Below are positions 1-7,985 of a stretch of DNA of 64,000 nucleotides, one piece after another. Position numbers and translations under genes: made by a program. The first letter of the stretch is position 1. Each line of letters starts with the position of its first letter. The stretch comes from CAZTTG01 sp964615935 (lineage in GTDB: Bacteria; Planctomycetota; UBA1135; GCA-002686595): contig CAZTTG010000016.1 of the NCBI GenBank assembly GCA_964615935.1, positions 15,488 to 79,487 of the forward strand. The letters run 5' to 3'. Under the pieces are notes generated by a model. It saw only the letters and a program-made list of their open reading frames with translations, made no database searches and was not told the origin of the DNA.

Positions 1-2
1 CC

Positions 3-410
3 TGGAACTACTGCGATGCCACGGCCAACTCGACCGGAGTGCCGGCCAGCATCGGCTACACGGGCACGCTGAGCATCTCGACGAACGACTTCACCCTGAC
101 GGCCGCGGACTGCCCCTCCAGGAAGCCCGGTCTGTTCTTCTACGGGGGCGAGTGCGCCTACCTGCCCTTCGGCAACGGCTACCTGTGCGTCGGTGCGGGG
201 GCGCCCGCGGTGTTCCGGCTCAATCCGCCGGTCAAGACGAGCGCGAGCGGCTCCGTGAGCCGGCTGGTCGATTTCACCCAATCCCCCGCGTGCTGCGGGG
301 CGGGTCAGATCACGCCCGGGTCCACCGGGTACTTCCAGTTCTGGTATCGCGATGTCGTCGGGGCGGGCTTCAACCTCACCGACGGGCTGAGGGCGACCTT
401 CATTCCCTGA
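3..410 (+). CDS. Secreted protein, C-terminal part only (5' truncated by window edge)
   Basis: The frame is open to the first bases of the window, so only about 135 C-terminal codons are visible; the first internal GTG at 39 is unlikely to be the true start. The fragment begins with YCDATANSTG and continues with GLFFYGG, YLCVG, VFRLNP, YFQFWYRD and FNLTDGLRATF. It is rich in Gly, Ser and aromatic residues, has six cysteines and contains no membrane segment. From general knowledge, this C-terminal pattern recurs at the end of many large secreted proteins of Planctomycetota, after repeat or beta-propeller domains. No enzymatic function can be assigned. It ends 123 bp before the next start, with no clear terminator between. 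Confidence 0.75.
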   Translation, partial: WNYCDATANSTGVPASIGYTGTLSISTNDFTLTAADCPSRKPGLFFYGGECAYLPFGNGYLCVGAGAPAVFRLNPPVKTSASGSVSRLVDFTQSPACCGAGQITPGSTGYFQFWYRDVVGAGFNLTDGLRATFIP

Positions 411-521
411 GGCGAGCGGGGCGTCGGGGATGCCGCGTCCCATCCGGGGGAGAGAGAGGGCGGGGGCCGGGCCGGCGACGGCCTGGCCTCCGCCCGTTCA
501 TCTCGGGACACCCGTTCGGGT

Positions 522-527
522 TAGCAT
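522..527 (+). promoter_or_regulatory. Candidate -10 hexamer TAGCAT, leaderless type
   Basis: TAGCAT lies 6 nt before the GTG at 534. The same arrangement (TAG-type hexamer, 6-8 nt, start codon) is seen before several other first genes in this window. No good -35 element is visible. It supports GTG 534 or a very short leader to ATG 549. Confidence 0.35.
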
Positions 528-533
528 GGCCCC

Positions 534-2831
534 GTGGATCCTCGAGGCATGAGCGCCGTTCCGGACTCGCTGACCGAGGCCGAGGTCGTCTTCCTCGGCT
601 GGCTGCTCCAGGAGGGAGCGCCGACCGGGCTGGAGGAGCTGTGCGACGGCCACCCCGAGCTGGAGACCGAGCTCCGGGACCTGCACCGCCGCTTCGAGGC
701 CGTCGCCAGCCGGACCGACGGGGCCGAGGCGGGCGTGGTGGAGCGCCTGCGCTCGCTGCACGGCGAGGGCGAGCCCGAGGCGGAGGCGAGACCGCGGGCT
801 CGGCGCGGCCAGTACGAGCTCTGCCCGGAGCCCGTCGAGGGAGATCCGCCGGGCCAGGTCGCCGTGCGGGATCGAAGCCTGGGCCGGATCCTGGCGATGA
901 GGATCCACGGGGACGAGGGGGGCGGGCTGCGCTCCTTCCTGCGGGAGGCCGCGGTGCAGGCCCGGCTCGACCACCCCGGAGTCGTGCCGGTGCACGAGCT
1001 CGGCGTGGACGGAGAGGGGCGGGCCTTCTGCACCATGCCGCGCCTGCCAGCCGCGGGCGCCGGCAACGCGCTCGAGAGGGTGGGGGCCGGCGCGGAGGGC
1101 TGGACGCCCGGCCGCGCCATCGAGGTCCTCGTCCAGGTCTGCGAGACCCTGGAGGCGAGCCACGCCCGCGGCATCGTGCACGGCCAGCTCTCGTGGACGC
1201 AGGTGCAGGCGGGGGAGTACGGAGAGGTGCTCGTCGCCGGGTGGGGACGAGCTCGCGCGAAGGAGGACGTGGACGTGGACGCCCTGGCGCTGCGGGTCCA
1301 CGCCGACCTCTCGCTGGGCGACGCGCCGGGCGGGGAGGGCCGCGCCGATCCCGGGGCTTGCTCCAGCGACGCCGAGCCCGATGCGGTCGATGCCTCGACG
1401 GACGTGCGTGGTCTCGGGGGGATGCTGCGCGAGCTGCTCCCCATCGCCTTCCCCGGCCGGAGCGCGGGGCCCCCCGAGCTGGCGGCCATCGCGCGCCGGG
1501 CCATGGAGACCCGGGAGGGCTCGGGCTACTCGGGCGTCGGCGATCTGGCGCGCGACCTGAGGGCCTACCTGGAGATGCGCGTGGTCCGCGCGCACCGCAC
1601 GGGCGCGCTGACGGAGCTCCGCCTGTGGTTCCGGCGGCACCGGACCGCCACGGCCATCGCGGCCGCCTGCCTGCTCCTATGCCTCGCCTGCCTGAGCTGG
1701 TACGGGGTGTCCGAGGCCCGCACCGGCTCCGAGATCCTCGAACTGTCGGACGCGCAGGTGCTCGAGATCCTCGAGGGGAGCGCCCTGGGCCTCTGGCCGG
1801 CCCGCGCCCATCCCGACTGGGAGGCGGGGGCGCGGGCGTGGCTCGAGCGCGGAGACGCGCTGATGCAGCGCCTCGAGCTCCACCGGGAGCGACTGGATTG
1901 CCTTCTGGGGGAGCGCGCGGCCTCCGGGCGCGCCGCGCCCGTACAGGGGATTCCCCTCCCCGTGCGGCTGAGTCGGGAATGGACCGAGCGCCTGCGGCGG
2001 ATGTGGAGGGCCGAGCTGGAGCGCGAGACGGACCTGGCCCGTCTAGGCTACCTCCGGGAGAACGAGGAGTGGGTGGAGGACTGGTGGCGATCCTGCCGCG
2101 AGGAGGCCAAGGCGGCGGGATGGGATCGCGGCCCGCGCCCGCAGCCGCAGAGCTGGCGGATCGAGCGGCTGGCGCAGCTGGTGGCTGGCCTGGAGCGCCT
2201 GGCCCTCGCGACTCCGGACCCCTACGACACGACGCGGTCCGGGCCCGCGCTGGGGACCGCGGCCGACGTGCGGCGCGCGCTGGTGTTCGTGCTGCTGCCC
2301 GGGGGGGACGGCGTGGCGCCCTTCCTCCTGTCCAAGTACGAGATGACCCAGGCCCAGTGGCAGCGCTTTCACACGGGCAACAGCTTCTATCAGTGCGGTC
2401 GGGAGGACGGGATCCCCTTCGACGTGACCTGGCTGCACCCGGCCGAGCACAAGTCCCGCGCCGCGATCGAGTGGGTCCTCTCCCGCCTGGGCATGCAGCT
2501 CCCCACCGAGCGGCAGTGGGAGCGCGCGGCGCGCGCCGTGCGGGTCGAGGTGTCGGGTGCGCCGGCGGAGAACACCGGGGCGGAGGAGGACGGCTGGGCG
2601 ATCCACGCGCCGGTGGGGAGCTTCCCCGCGAACGCCCTCGGGCTCCACGACGTGCTGGGCAACGTGGCCGAGCTGTGCCGCGAGGGCGAGGGCGAGGGCG
2701 GGGCCGCGTGGTTCGCCCGCGGCGGGACCTTCGACCTCCCGAATGCGCGCTCCGCCGCGGATCGCCGCCGCGCGTACGAGGTGGAGTCGAGCCGGATCGG
2801 CCTGCGCCCCGTGCTGGAGCTGGGACCGTGA
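534..2831 (+). CDS. Pseudokinase - transmembrane - FGE/sulfatase-modifying-factor-like protein
   Basis: This 765-residue protein is a tandem paralogue of the next gene. Residues about 1-60 form the acidic N-terminal region typical of planctomycete kinases. A kinase-like domain follows (about 95-345), but the catalytic residues are gone: the glycine-rich loop is unrecognisable, the lysine motif reads LAMRI, the HRD loop reads IVHGQLSWTQ, and the DFG/DWG position reads VAGWG. One TM segment lies near residues 370-392. The C-terminal extracytoplasmic part (about 580-762) resembles FGE-sulfatase domains, with KYEMTQAQW, LPTERQWERAARA, LGLHDVLGNVAEL and IGLRPV. It is therefore predicted to be a membrane-anchored, catalytically dead kinase, perhaps partnering its active neighbour. 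The start may be GTG 534 or, by alignment to the paralogue (MSA...), ATG 549. It overlaps the next gene by 4 bp (GTGA). Confidence 0.8.
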   Translation: MDPRGMSAVPDSLTEAEVVFLGWLLQEGAPTGLEELCDGHPELETELRDLHRRFEAVASRTDGAEAGVVERLRSLHGEGEPEAEARPRARRGQYELCPEPVEGDPPGQVAVRDRSLGRILAMRIHGDEGGGLRSFLREAAVQARLDHPGVVPVHELGVDGEGRAFCTMPRLPAAGAGNALERVGAGAEGWTPGRAIEVLVQVCETLEASHARGIVHGQLSWTQVQAGEYGEVLVAGWGRARAKEDVDVDALALRVHADLSLGDAPGGEGRADPGACSSDAEPDAVDASTDVRGLGGMLRELLPIAFPGRSAGPPELAAIARRAMETREGSGYSGVGDLARDLRAYLEMRVVRAHRTGALTELRLWFRRHRTATAIAAACLLLCLACLSWYGVSEARTGSEILELSDAQVLEILEGSALGLWPARAHPDWEAGARAWLERGDALMQRLELHRERLDCLLGERAASGRAAPVQGIPLPVRLSREWTERLRRMWRAELERETDLARLGYLRENEEWVEDWWRSCREEAKAAGWDRGPRPQPQSWRIERLAQLVAGLERLALATPDPYDTTRSGPALGTAADVRRALVFVLLPGGDGVAPFLLSKYEMTQAQWQRFHTGNSFYQCGREDGIPFDVTWLHPAEHKSRAAIEWVLSRLGMQLPTERQWERAARAVRVEVSGAPAENTGAEEDGWAIHAPVGSFPANALGLHDVLGNVAELCREGEGEGGAAWFARGGTFDLPNARSAADRRRAYEVESSRIGLRPVLELGP

Positions 2832-5824
2832 GCGCGCGCCCCGCCCTGAGCCCGGCGGCTCGCGCGTACTGCGAGCTCCTGCTCGGCCCCGGAGGTCGGC
2901 TCGAGGACCTCTGCGCGGCCCGGCCCGAGCTGGGGGAGGAGCTCCGGGGCATCGCGCTGGACTGGGCCGAGCTGTTCCGGGCGGCCCCCCGCAGCCGCGC
3001 CTCCCGCGGGATGGCGGAGGCGCTGCTCGCGCGCTACGGGGGTGAGCTGTCGAGCGCCGGGGGAGAGGGGGGGGCTCCGCGCGCGCCGGCGCCCCTGATC
3101 CCGACGGATCCCCGCTACGAGGTGGGCGAGGAGATCGGCCGGGGCGGGATGGGAGCGGTGTTCGCCGCGAGGGACCGGAACCTGGGCCGGCGCGTCGCCA
3201 TGAAGGTCCTGCTCGGGTCCGCCGGCCGCGACGAGGAAGGCGAGCCCGCCGAGGTTCCGGCCGGTCGGCTTCGACGCTTCCTGGAGGAGGCGCGGATCAC
3301 CGGAGGGCTCGACCACCCGGGCGTGGTGCCCATCCACGAGCTGGGCATCGACCAGCGCGACCGCCTCTACTTCACCATGCGGCTCGTGCGGGGGCGGGAT
3401 CTGGGCCGCGTCTTCCGCATGGCGCGGGAGGGCGCCGAGGGCTGGACGCGACGCCGCTGCGTGGAGGTCCTGCTCAAGGTGTGCGATGCCGTGGCCTTCG
3501 CCCACTCCCGCGGGATCCTTCACCGAGACCTGAAGCCCTCGAACGTGATCGTCGGCGAGTACGGCGAGGTGTACTGCCTCGACTGGGGGCTGGCGCGGGT
3601 GATGGGCCGGGACGGCGAAGGCGCACGGGATCCGAGCGGGGGAGGATCGGAGCGCGATCCGGGCGACACCTCCCCCGTGCGGACCGCGGACGGCGCCGTG
3701 CTCGGCACCCCCGCCTACATGAGCCCCGAGCAGGCCCTGGGCCTGGCGGATCGCGTCGGGCCGCGCTCGGACGTCTACGGGCTCGGCGCGATGCTGTACG
3801 AGCTCCTGACGGGCCGCGCCCCCTACCTCGACGCGGAGGGCACGCGCACGCCGCGGGAGGTGCTCGGGGCCCTCCTGACGGCGGATCCGATCACGCCCAG
3901 GCAGATCCGGCCCGACGCGCCGGGCGAGCTGGTGGCCATCTGTCTGCGGGCCATGGCGCGGCAGCCCGAGGAGCGCTACCCCGACGTGCGGGCCCTCGCT
4001 TCGGATCTCCGCGCCAGCCTCGAGGGCCGCGTGGTCTCCGCCTTCGAGTCCGGGGCCGGGGCGCAGCTCCGGAAGTGGATCCTGCGCCACCGCGCCAGCG
4101 CGGCGGCAGCCCTCCTGGGATTGCTGGTGGTCCTGGGCAGCGCCGGCCTGCTGGTCGCGTACGAGGCGCGGACCACCGTCCGGCTGGAGAGGCTCGGGGC
4201 CCCCCCCCCCCCCCGCACCCCCCGCAGCGGCGGGGGCCCCCCCAAGCGCGCCCCCCNNNNNNNNNNTTGTCGGCGATGCCGACGCGCAGCGGTGCGGGCA
4301 CGCCCGGCGGCGGCGCCGGCTTCGGGCGGGCGCAGCCGACCGCGAGCAGGAGCAGCAGGGCGAGGGCGATCGCGGCGCGGCGGTGCACGCGCGGACTCTA
4401 GAGCCAAGCCCGCGTCCACGGCAAGGTCTGGAGTGCGGCGGGGGGCCGCCCGGCTCTGGCCGGGGGGGGTGCTGGGGGTCGCCGCTCTCTGGCCGGCCCA
4501 CCCCCTGAGGCTGGAGCACTACGAGGAGTGGCTGGGCGCCGCCAGGGAGCTCTCCGGTCGGCTCGAGGATCACCGGCGCGCCCTCGCCGATTCGAGCGCC
4601 AGGCTGAGCGACGAGGACCGCCGGCGGGTCGACCTCGTCGACGCGAGGGACTGGGCCGGGGCGCTCGACGCGCAGGGGGACTGGCGGGCCGTGTGGAGGC
4701 ACCTCTCCGAGCGGGAGCTGGTCGGGCGCCTGCGGGCCTTCGCCGGGGAGGGAGGCCTGCTCGAGGTCGTGAGAAGGGAGCGCGACCGCGTCGCGGGCCT
4801 GCGCGAGCGGACCCTCGAGCTGCGCGCCGGGGAGTGGCGCGTCGCCCGCGAGGGCATCCGGACGTCCTCCCGATACGCCGGACTGGTGCTGCGGCCCCAG
4901 CTCGGCCTGATCCCGATCCTGCCCGGACCCGACCCGCGCTCCGGGCTGTGGGAGTTCGCGCTGGCGGCCTCCGGCGCCGTCCCGGAGCGGGGGCCGGGCG
5001 GCGAGCTGGAGCTCGACCGAGACAGCGCCCTCGTGCTCGTGCTCCTTCCGGGGGGGAGCTTCGTGCAGGGCGCGCTCCAGCCCACCGAGCGGCGTCCGGC
5101 GGGCTCGGTCGGCGTCGATCCCGGGGCCCAGGTGAACGAAGGGCCCCGGGGACGCGTCCGGCTCGACCCGTTCTTCGTCTCGAAGTACGAGATGAGCCGG
5201 GGACAGTGGGACCGGCTGATGGGGGACCTGCCCGCTGGCTTCGCGAAGGCGAGTCGCTGGCCCGCGGCCGAGCCCGGCCTCCTGCCCGTGTGGATCACCG
5301 ACTACTCGGCCGCGCAGGAGGTCGTGTGGCGGTACTTCCTGTCGCTCCCCACCGAGGCGCAGTGGGAGTACGCCGCCCGCACGGGGACCACCAGCGTCTG
5401 GTCCACCGGAGACGATCCGGAGGCGATCCGGGGCGCCGCCAACCTCGAGGGAACGGCCGGCGCGGACGTCCACGAGGACGGGCCGGCCCCGGTCGGCTTC
5501 CATGCGCCCAACGGCTTCGGGCTGCACGACGTGCACGGGAACCTGGCGGAGTGGTGCCTCGAGCGCCTCGGCAAGGGCTACCTGGCGCCCATCGAGCCGG
5601 GGAGCGGACGCCGCGGCATGCGCGGGGGCTCCTTCGTGGTCCGCGGGGGCAACTTCCGGCTGCCGGCGGACATGGCCCGCTCGGCCTGCCGGCTCGAGCG
5701 CAGGGGGGCCCTGGACCTGGTGGGCCTGCGACCCGTGCGCTCGATCGATCCCGAGGCGTGGATCCGGGGCGAGGACGCGCCGGCGGAGGGGACCGCGGGC
5801 GGCGCCGACGGCCTCCCGCGTTGA
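2828..5824 (+). CDS. Ser/Thr protein kinase - transmembrane - FGE-like protein, interrupted by an assembly join
   Basis: The GTG start overlaps the previous stop. The kinase domain (about residues 97-385) is complete: GRGGMGAVF nucleotide loop, VAMK lysine, HRDLKPSN catalytic loop, CLDWGLA (DWG in place of DFG) and GTPAYMSPEQA. A TM helix follows at about 424-446, then a C-terminal FGE-sulfatase-like domain with SKYEMSRGQW, LPTEAQWEYAAR, GFGLHDVHGNLAEWC, RGGSF and VGLRPVR. FGE-like domains fused to planctomycete kinases are known; whether they act enzymatically is unknown. Between 4199 and about 4470 the reading frame is not believable. It runs through poly-C, ten Ns and a minus-strand gene start. 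Host-like sequence resumes near ALWPAHPLRLEHYEEW, which aligns with the paralogue. The frame agreement across the join may be chance, and roughly 15-25 true codons are probably missing. Confidence 0.75.
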   Translation: MSARPALSPAARAYCELLLGPGGRLEDLCAARPELGEELRGIALDWAELFRAAPRSRASRGMAEALLARYGGELSSAGGEGGAPRAPAPLIPTDPRYEVGEEIGRGGMGAVFAARDRNLGRRVAMKVLLGSAGRDEEGEPAEVPAGRLRRFLEEARITGGLDHPGVVPIHELGIDQRDRLYFTMRLVRGRDLGRVFRMAREGAEGWTRRRCVEVLLKVCDAVAFAHSRGILHRDLKPSNVIVGEYGEVYCLDWGLARVMGRDGEGARDPSGGGSERDPGDTSPVRTADGAVLGTPAYMSPEQALGLADRVGPRSDVYGLGAMLYELLTGRAPYLDAEGTRTPREVLGALLTADPITPRQIRPDAPGELVAICLRAMARQPEERYPDVRALASDLRASLEGRVVSAFESGAGAQLRKWILRHRASAAAALLGLLVVLGSAGLLVAYEARTTVRLERLGAPPPPRTPRSGGGPPKRAPXXXXCRRCRRAAVRARPAAAPASGGRSRPRAGAAGRGRSRRGGARADSRAKPASTARSGVRRGAARLWPGGVLGVAALWPAHPLRLEHYEEWLGAARELSGRLEDHRRALADSSARLSDEDRRRVDLVDARDWAGALDAQGDWRAVWRHLSERELVGRLRAFAGEGGLLEVVRRERDRVAGLRERTLELRAGEWRVAREGIRTSSRYAGLVLRPQLGLIPILPGPDPRSGLWEFALAASGAVPERGPGGELELDRDSALVLVLLPGGSFVQGALQPTERRPAGSVGVDPGAQVNEGPRGRVRLDPFFVSKYEMSRGQWDRLMGDLPAGFAKASRWPAAEPGLLPVWITDYSAAQEVVWRYFLSLPTEAQWEYAARTGTTSVWSTGDDPEAIRGAANLEGTAGADVHEDGPAPVGFHAPNGFGLHDVHGNLAEWCLERLGKGYLAPIEPGSGRRGMRGGSFVVRGGNFRLPADMARSACRLERRGALDLVGLRPVRSIDPEAWIRGEDAPAEGTAGGADGLPR
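4199..4266. other. Assembly gap with low-complexity flank
   Basis: A poly-C-rich stretch with interspersed G runs (4199-4256) ends in exactly ten Ns (4257-4266), a usual scaffold placeholder. Poly-C on this strand is poly-G on the other, a common sequencing artefact at read ends. The true sequence here is unknown. Confidence 0.9.
4267..4388 (-). CDS. N-terminus of a lipoprotein (possible solute-binding protein), truncated by the gap
   Basis: About 41 codons are readable on the minus strand from GTG 4388 to the gap. The sequence starts MHRRAAIALALLLLLAVGC, a textbook lipoprotein signal with a lipobox (AVGC) at about residue 19. A proline-rich linker and LRVGIAD follow; LRVGI plus an acidic residue is how mature family-3 extracellular solute-binding proteins often begin. 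The rest is lost at the Ns. Its own promoter-like elements lie upstream at 4395-4424. Because it lies inside the kinase gene on the opposite strand, it is most likely a fragment of another locus of the same or a related genome, misplaced by scaffolding. Confidence 0.55.
4395..4424 (-). promoter_or_regulatory. Candidate leaderless promoter of the lipoprotein fragment
   Basis: On the minus strand, TTGCCG (4424-4419), an 18-nt spacer and TAGAGT (4400-4395) are followed after 6 nt by the GTG start. The layout matches that before pqiA at 57870-57898. Confidence 0.4.
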
Positions 5825-5849
5825 CAGCCATCCGGCGCCCCGCTATTCC
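5821..5849 (+). promoter_or_regulatory. Candidate sigma-70 promoter of the btu operon
   Basis: A perfect TTGACA (5821-5826) overlaps the stop codon of the preceding gene and is followed, after 17 nt, by TATTCC (5844-5849). Transcription would begin just before the cobalamin riboswitch, which supports the assignment. Confidence 0.55.
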
Positions 5850-5859
5850 TGACCCCCTC

Positions 5860-6005
5860 GTGGCACCGCGGCGCTCCCGAGGGGTTCGGGAGCTCACGGG
5901 GGAACCCGGTGGGAATCCGGGACTGGCCCGCAACCGTGTGCCGAGGCGGCGATCCGCCCCGGCGAGTCGGGATACCCGGGGCCGCTGTGGACGACCTTCG
6001 GTGAC
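5860..6005 (+). promoter_or_regulatory. Cobalamin (adenosylcobalamin-class) riboswitch aptamer
   Basis: The conserved core is readable in order: GGGGGAACCCGGTGGGAATCC at about 5908-5928 (read as GGTG plus GAATCC), GGGACTGGCCCGCAACCGTG next, and the B12-box-like GAGTCGGGATACCC at about 5963-5976. The G-C-rich arms between them can form the usual peripheral stems. It lies directly upstream of a BtuC/BtuD-type transporter. From established knowledge, this RNA class binds coenzyme B12 derivatives and represses uptake genes. The exact ends are approximate. Control is probably translational, through the hairpin at 6030-6042. Confidence 0.88.
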
Positions 6006-6029
6006 AAGGTTCCATACTCCGATGCAGGC

Positions 6030-6042
6030 CCTCCCGTGGAGG
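6030..6042 (+). promoter_or_regulatory. Shine-Dalgarno-sequestering hairpin of the riboswitch
   Basis: CCTCC (6030-6034) pairs perfectly with GGAGG (6038-6042) across a CGT loop. GGAGG is also the Shine-Dalgarno sequence of the ATG at 6048 (5-nt spacing). A short hairpin that buries the ribosome site is the simplest expression platform for the upstream aptamer. Confidence 0.6.
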
Positions 6043-6047
6043 TCGGC

Positions 6048-7124
6048 ATGACCGGCCGCGACCGCCGGCTGCCGGCAGTTCCCCTGGCGCTGGTGCTGCT
6101 GCTGGCGCTGGTTCTGCTGGTGGTGCTGTCCACCTGCGCGGGAGACGCCGGCTGGCGCAGCCCGGCGGTGGCCATGCGCGCGGGCCTGGCCCTGCTCGGA
6201 ATGGCCGAGCCCCTGCCCGGGCTGGAGCAGCGGATCCTGGAGAACCGGCTGTGGGACGCCCTGTGCGCCTCCGGGGTGGGGGCGAGCCTGGCGCTCTCCG
6301 GCGGGCTGGTGCAGGGGGTCTTCCGCAACGGCCTGGCCTCGCCCTCCCTGCTGGGCGTGACCGGCGGGGCGAGCCTGGGCGCGGTGGTCGGCATCCTGCT
6401 GCTCGGCGGCTACCTGGAGGGGCCTCTGCTCGGGTGGACCGCGCGCGCGGGAAGCGCGCTGCTGCCGCTCTTCGGCTTCGCGGGTGCGGCCGGCGCGGCC
6501 TTCCTGGTGGCGCTGCTCGCCACCCGCGGCGGCCGCATCTCGGTGCCGACCCTGCTGCTGCTCGGCATCGCGATCAACATGTGCACCTCGGGCATCCTGG
6601 CGCTGATCGTCTCCTCGATGCTCGAGGACTGGGACGTGGCCCGGGCGATCATGGACTGGACCTTCGGGACCCTGCGCGACCGCTCGCCCTTCCACGTGGG
6701 GACCGTGTGGATCGGGCTGGCCCTCTCGGCCGCGGCCCTGCCGTTCGTGGCCGCCGAGCTGGACCTCTTTCGCGGCGGCGAGGAGGACGCCCAGGCCCTG
6801 GGGGTGGATACGGGCAGGGTCAAGGTGGTGGCGCTCGTGGCCGCCGCCCTGTCCGCGGCCTCGGCCGTGGCCGTGGCCGGGCAGATCGCCTTCGTGGGCC
6901 TGGTGGTCCCGCACCTGCTGCGGCTGATCTCCGGTCCCGGGCACCGCTCGCTGCTGCCCCTGTGCATCCTGGGTGGCGCGGTCTTCCTGGTGGGCGCCGA
7001 CTTCGCACAGGTCATGATCCTGGGCAGCTCGCGCCTGCAGCCGGGAGTGCTGATGTCGGTCTTCGGCGGGCCCTTCTTCCTCTTCCTGCTGATTCGCAGT
7101 CGCAGGGAGGTGGGGGCGTGGTAG
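6048..7124 (+). CDS. btuC: Cobalamin-type ABC importer permease (FecCD/BtuC family)
   Basis: This 358-residue polytopic protein, with about ten TM segments, matches the FecCD permease family. Signatures include NRLWDAL, the LVQGVFRNGLASPSLLGVTGG block and the cytoplasmic coupling region GQIAFVGLVVPHLLR. ATG 6048 is chosen over the upstream GTG 6036 because GGAGG sits 5 nt before it. The family imports vitamin B12, haem or siderophores. The cobalamin riboswitch upstream makes a corrinoid the likely substrate. The ATPase gene overlaps its end. No periplasmic binding protein (BtuF) is encoded next to it, so that component must be elsewhere. Confidence 0.88.
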   Translation: MTGRDRRLPAVPLALVLLLALVLLVVLSTCAGDAGWRSPAVAMRAGLALLGMAEPLPGLEQRILENRLWDALCASGVGASLALSGGLVQGVFRNGLASPSLLGVTGGASLGAVVGILLLGGYLEGPLLGWTARAGSALLPLFGFAGAAGAAFLVALLATRGGRISVPTLLLLGIAINMCTSGILALIVSSMLEDWDVARAIMDWTFGTLRDRSPFHVGTVWIGLALSAAALPFVAAELDLFRGGEEDAQALGVDTGRVKVVALVAAALSAASAVAVAGQIAFVGLVVPHLLRLISGPGHRSLLPLCILGGAVFLVGADFAQVMILGSSRLQPGVLMSVFGGPFFLFLLIRSRREVGAW

Positions 7125-7939
7125 CGCTGCTCGAGGCGAACTCGCTGGTCCTGGACTACCCGGGACCCCTGCGGGCCCTGGATGGCCTGGACCTGGCGCT
7201 CGAGCCGCGCGAGCTCCTGGCGGTGATCGGGCCCAACGGGGCGGGCAAGAGCACCCTGATCAAGCTGCTGGCGGGCCTGCTGCCGCCCACCGAGGGGGGG
7301 GTGCGGCTCGAGGGCGCGGCCCTCTCCAGCTACCGGAGCCGCGAGCGCGCCCGGCGCATCGCGGTGGTGCCCCAGCACGTGCCCGGGCTGGCGGACGTGG
7401 GGGTGGAGGGCTTCGTGCTGGGCGGTCGGTACGCGCACCAGAGCGCGTGGGAGCGCTGGCGCGGCGCCGGGCCGGCCGACCGCGCGTCCGTGGGGCGGGC
7501 CCTGGAGCAGTGCGACGCGTCCGAGTTCGGGGGGCGGCTCTTGAGCGAGCTCTCGGGCGGGCAGCGCCAGCGGGTGCTGATCGCGCGCGCGCTGGCGCAG
7601 GAGCCGCGCATCCTGCTGATCGACGAGCCCACCAGCTCCCTGGACCCCGAGCACCAGCTCAAGACCTTCCGCCTGGTGGCGCAGCTCGTGGAGGGGGGCC
7701 GCTCGGCGGTGGTGGTGACGCACGACCTCAACCTGGCGGGGCAGTTCGCGACCAGGCTCCTGCTCATCGACGAGGGCCGGGCGGCGGCCGAGGGGGACGC
7801 GCGCGCGCTCCTGCGGCCCGAGGTGCTCGAGCCGGTGTACGGGGAGAGCTTCCACTACGGGAGCTGGCCCGCCATGGAGGGGGCGTCGCCCGGCGGGGAG
7901 AGGCCCTTGGTGTTGCCGTGGCTGCGGCCGGTCGATTGA
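7118..7939 (+). CDS. btuD: Cobalamin-type ABC importer ATP-binding protein (BtuD/FecE-like)
   Basis: The 273-residue ATPase starts at GTG 7118, overlapping btuC by 7 bp, so translation is coupled. Walker A GPNGAGKST is near residue 37, the signature LSGGQRQR near 145, and Walker B ILLIDEPTSSLD near 167. The switch histidine is in VVVTHDLNLAG. The length fits BtuD/FecE ATPases, with an extra 20-odd residues at the C-terminus ending in WLRPVD. It energises the 6048-7124 permease. The gene is followed by a strong hairpin at 7946. Confidence 0.88.
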   Translation: MVALLEANSLVLDYPGPLRALDGLDLALEPRELLAVIGPNGAGKSTLIKLLAGLLPPTEGGVRLEGAALSSYRSRERARRIAVVPQHVPGLADVGVEGFVLGGRYAHQSAWERWRGAGPADRASVGRALEQCDASEFGGRLLSELSGGQRQRVLIARALAQEPRILLIDEPTSSLDPEHQLKTFRLVAQLVEGGRSAVVVTHDLNLAGQFATRLLLIDEGRAAAEGDARALLRPEVLEPVYGESFHYGSWPAMEGASPGGERPLVLPWLRPVD

Positions 7940-7945
7940 GCGAGG

Positions 7946-7981
7946 AGGGAGGGGCGGGCACCGAGGAGCCCGCCCCTCCCT
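7946..7981 (+). terminator. Strong hairpin ending the btu operon
   Basis: A perfect 13-bp stem (7947-7959 with 7968-7980) encloses an 8-nt loop immediately after the btuD stop. It lacks a T-tract, so it may act as an RNA-stabilising or Rho-assisted terminator. Confidence 0.55.
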
Positions 7982-7985
7982 TGGA

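Noticed and set aside
400..2952. Long open frame on the minus strand (850 codons) opposite the pseudokinase
   Set aside because: Its translation is Arg/Pro/Gly low-complexity without a motif; it is a high-GC shadow of the plus-strand gene.
5295..6944. Minus-strand open frame across the riboswitch and btuC
   Set aside because: It covers the aptamer and a clear permease gene; the sequence is rich in H, Q, G and R with no domain. Shadow frame.
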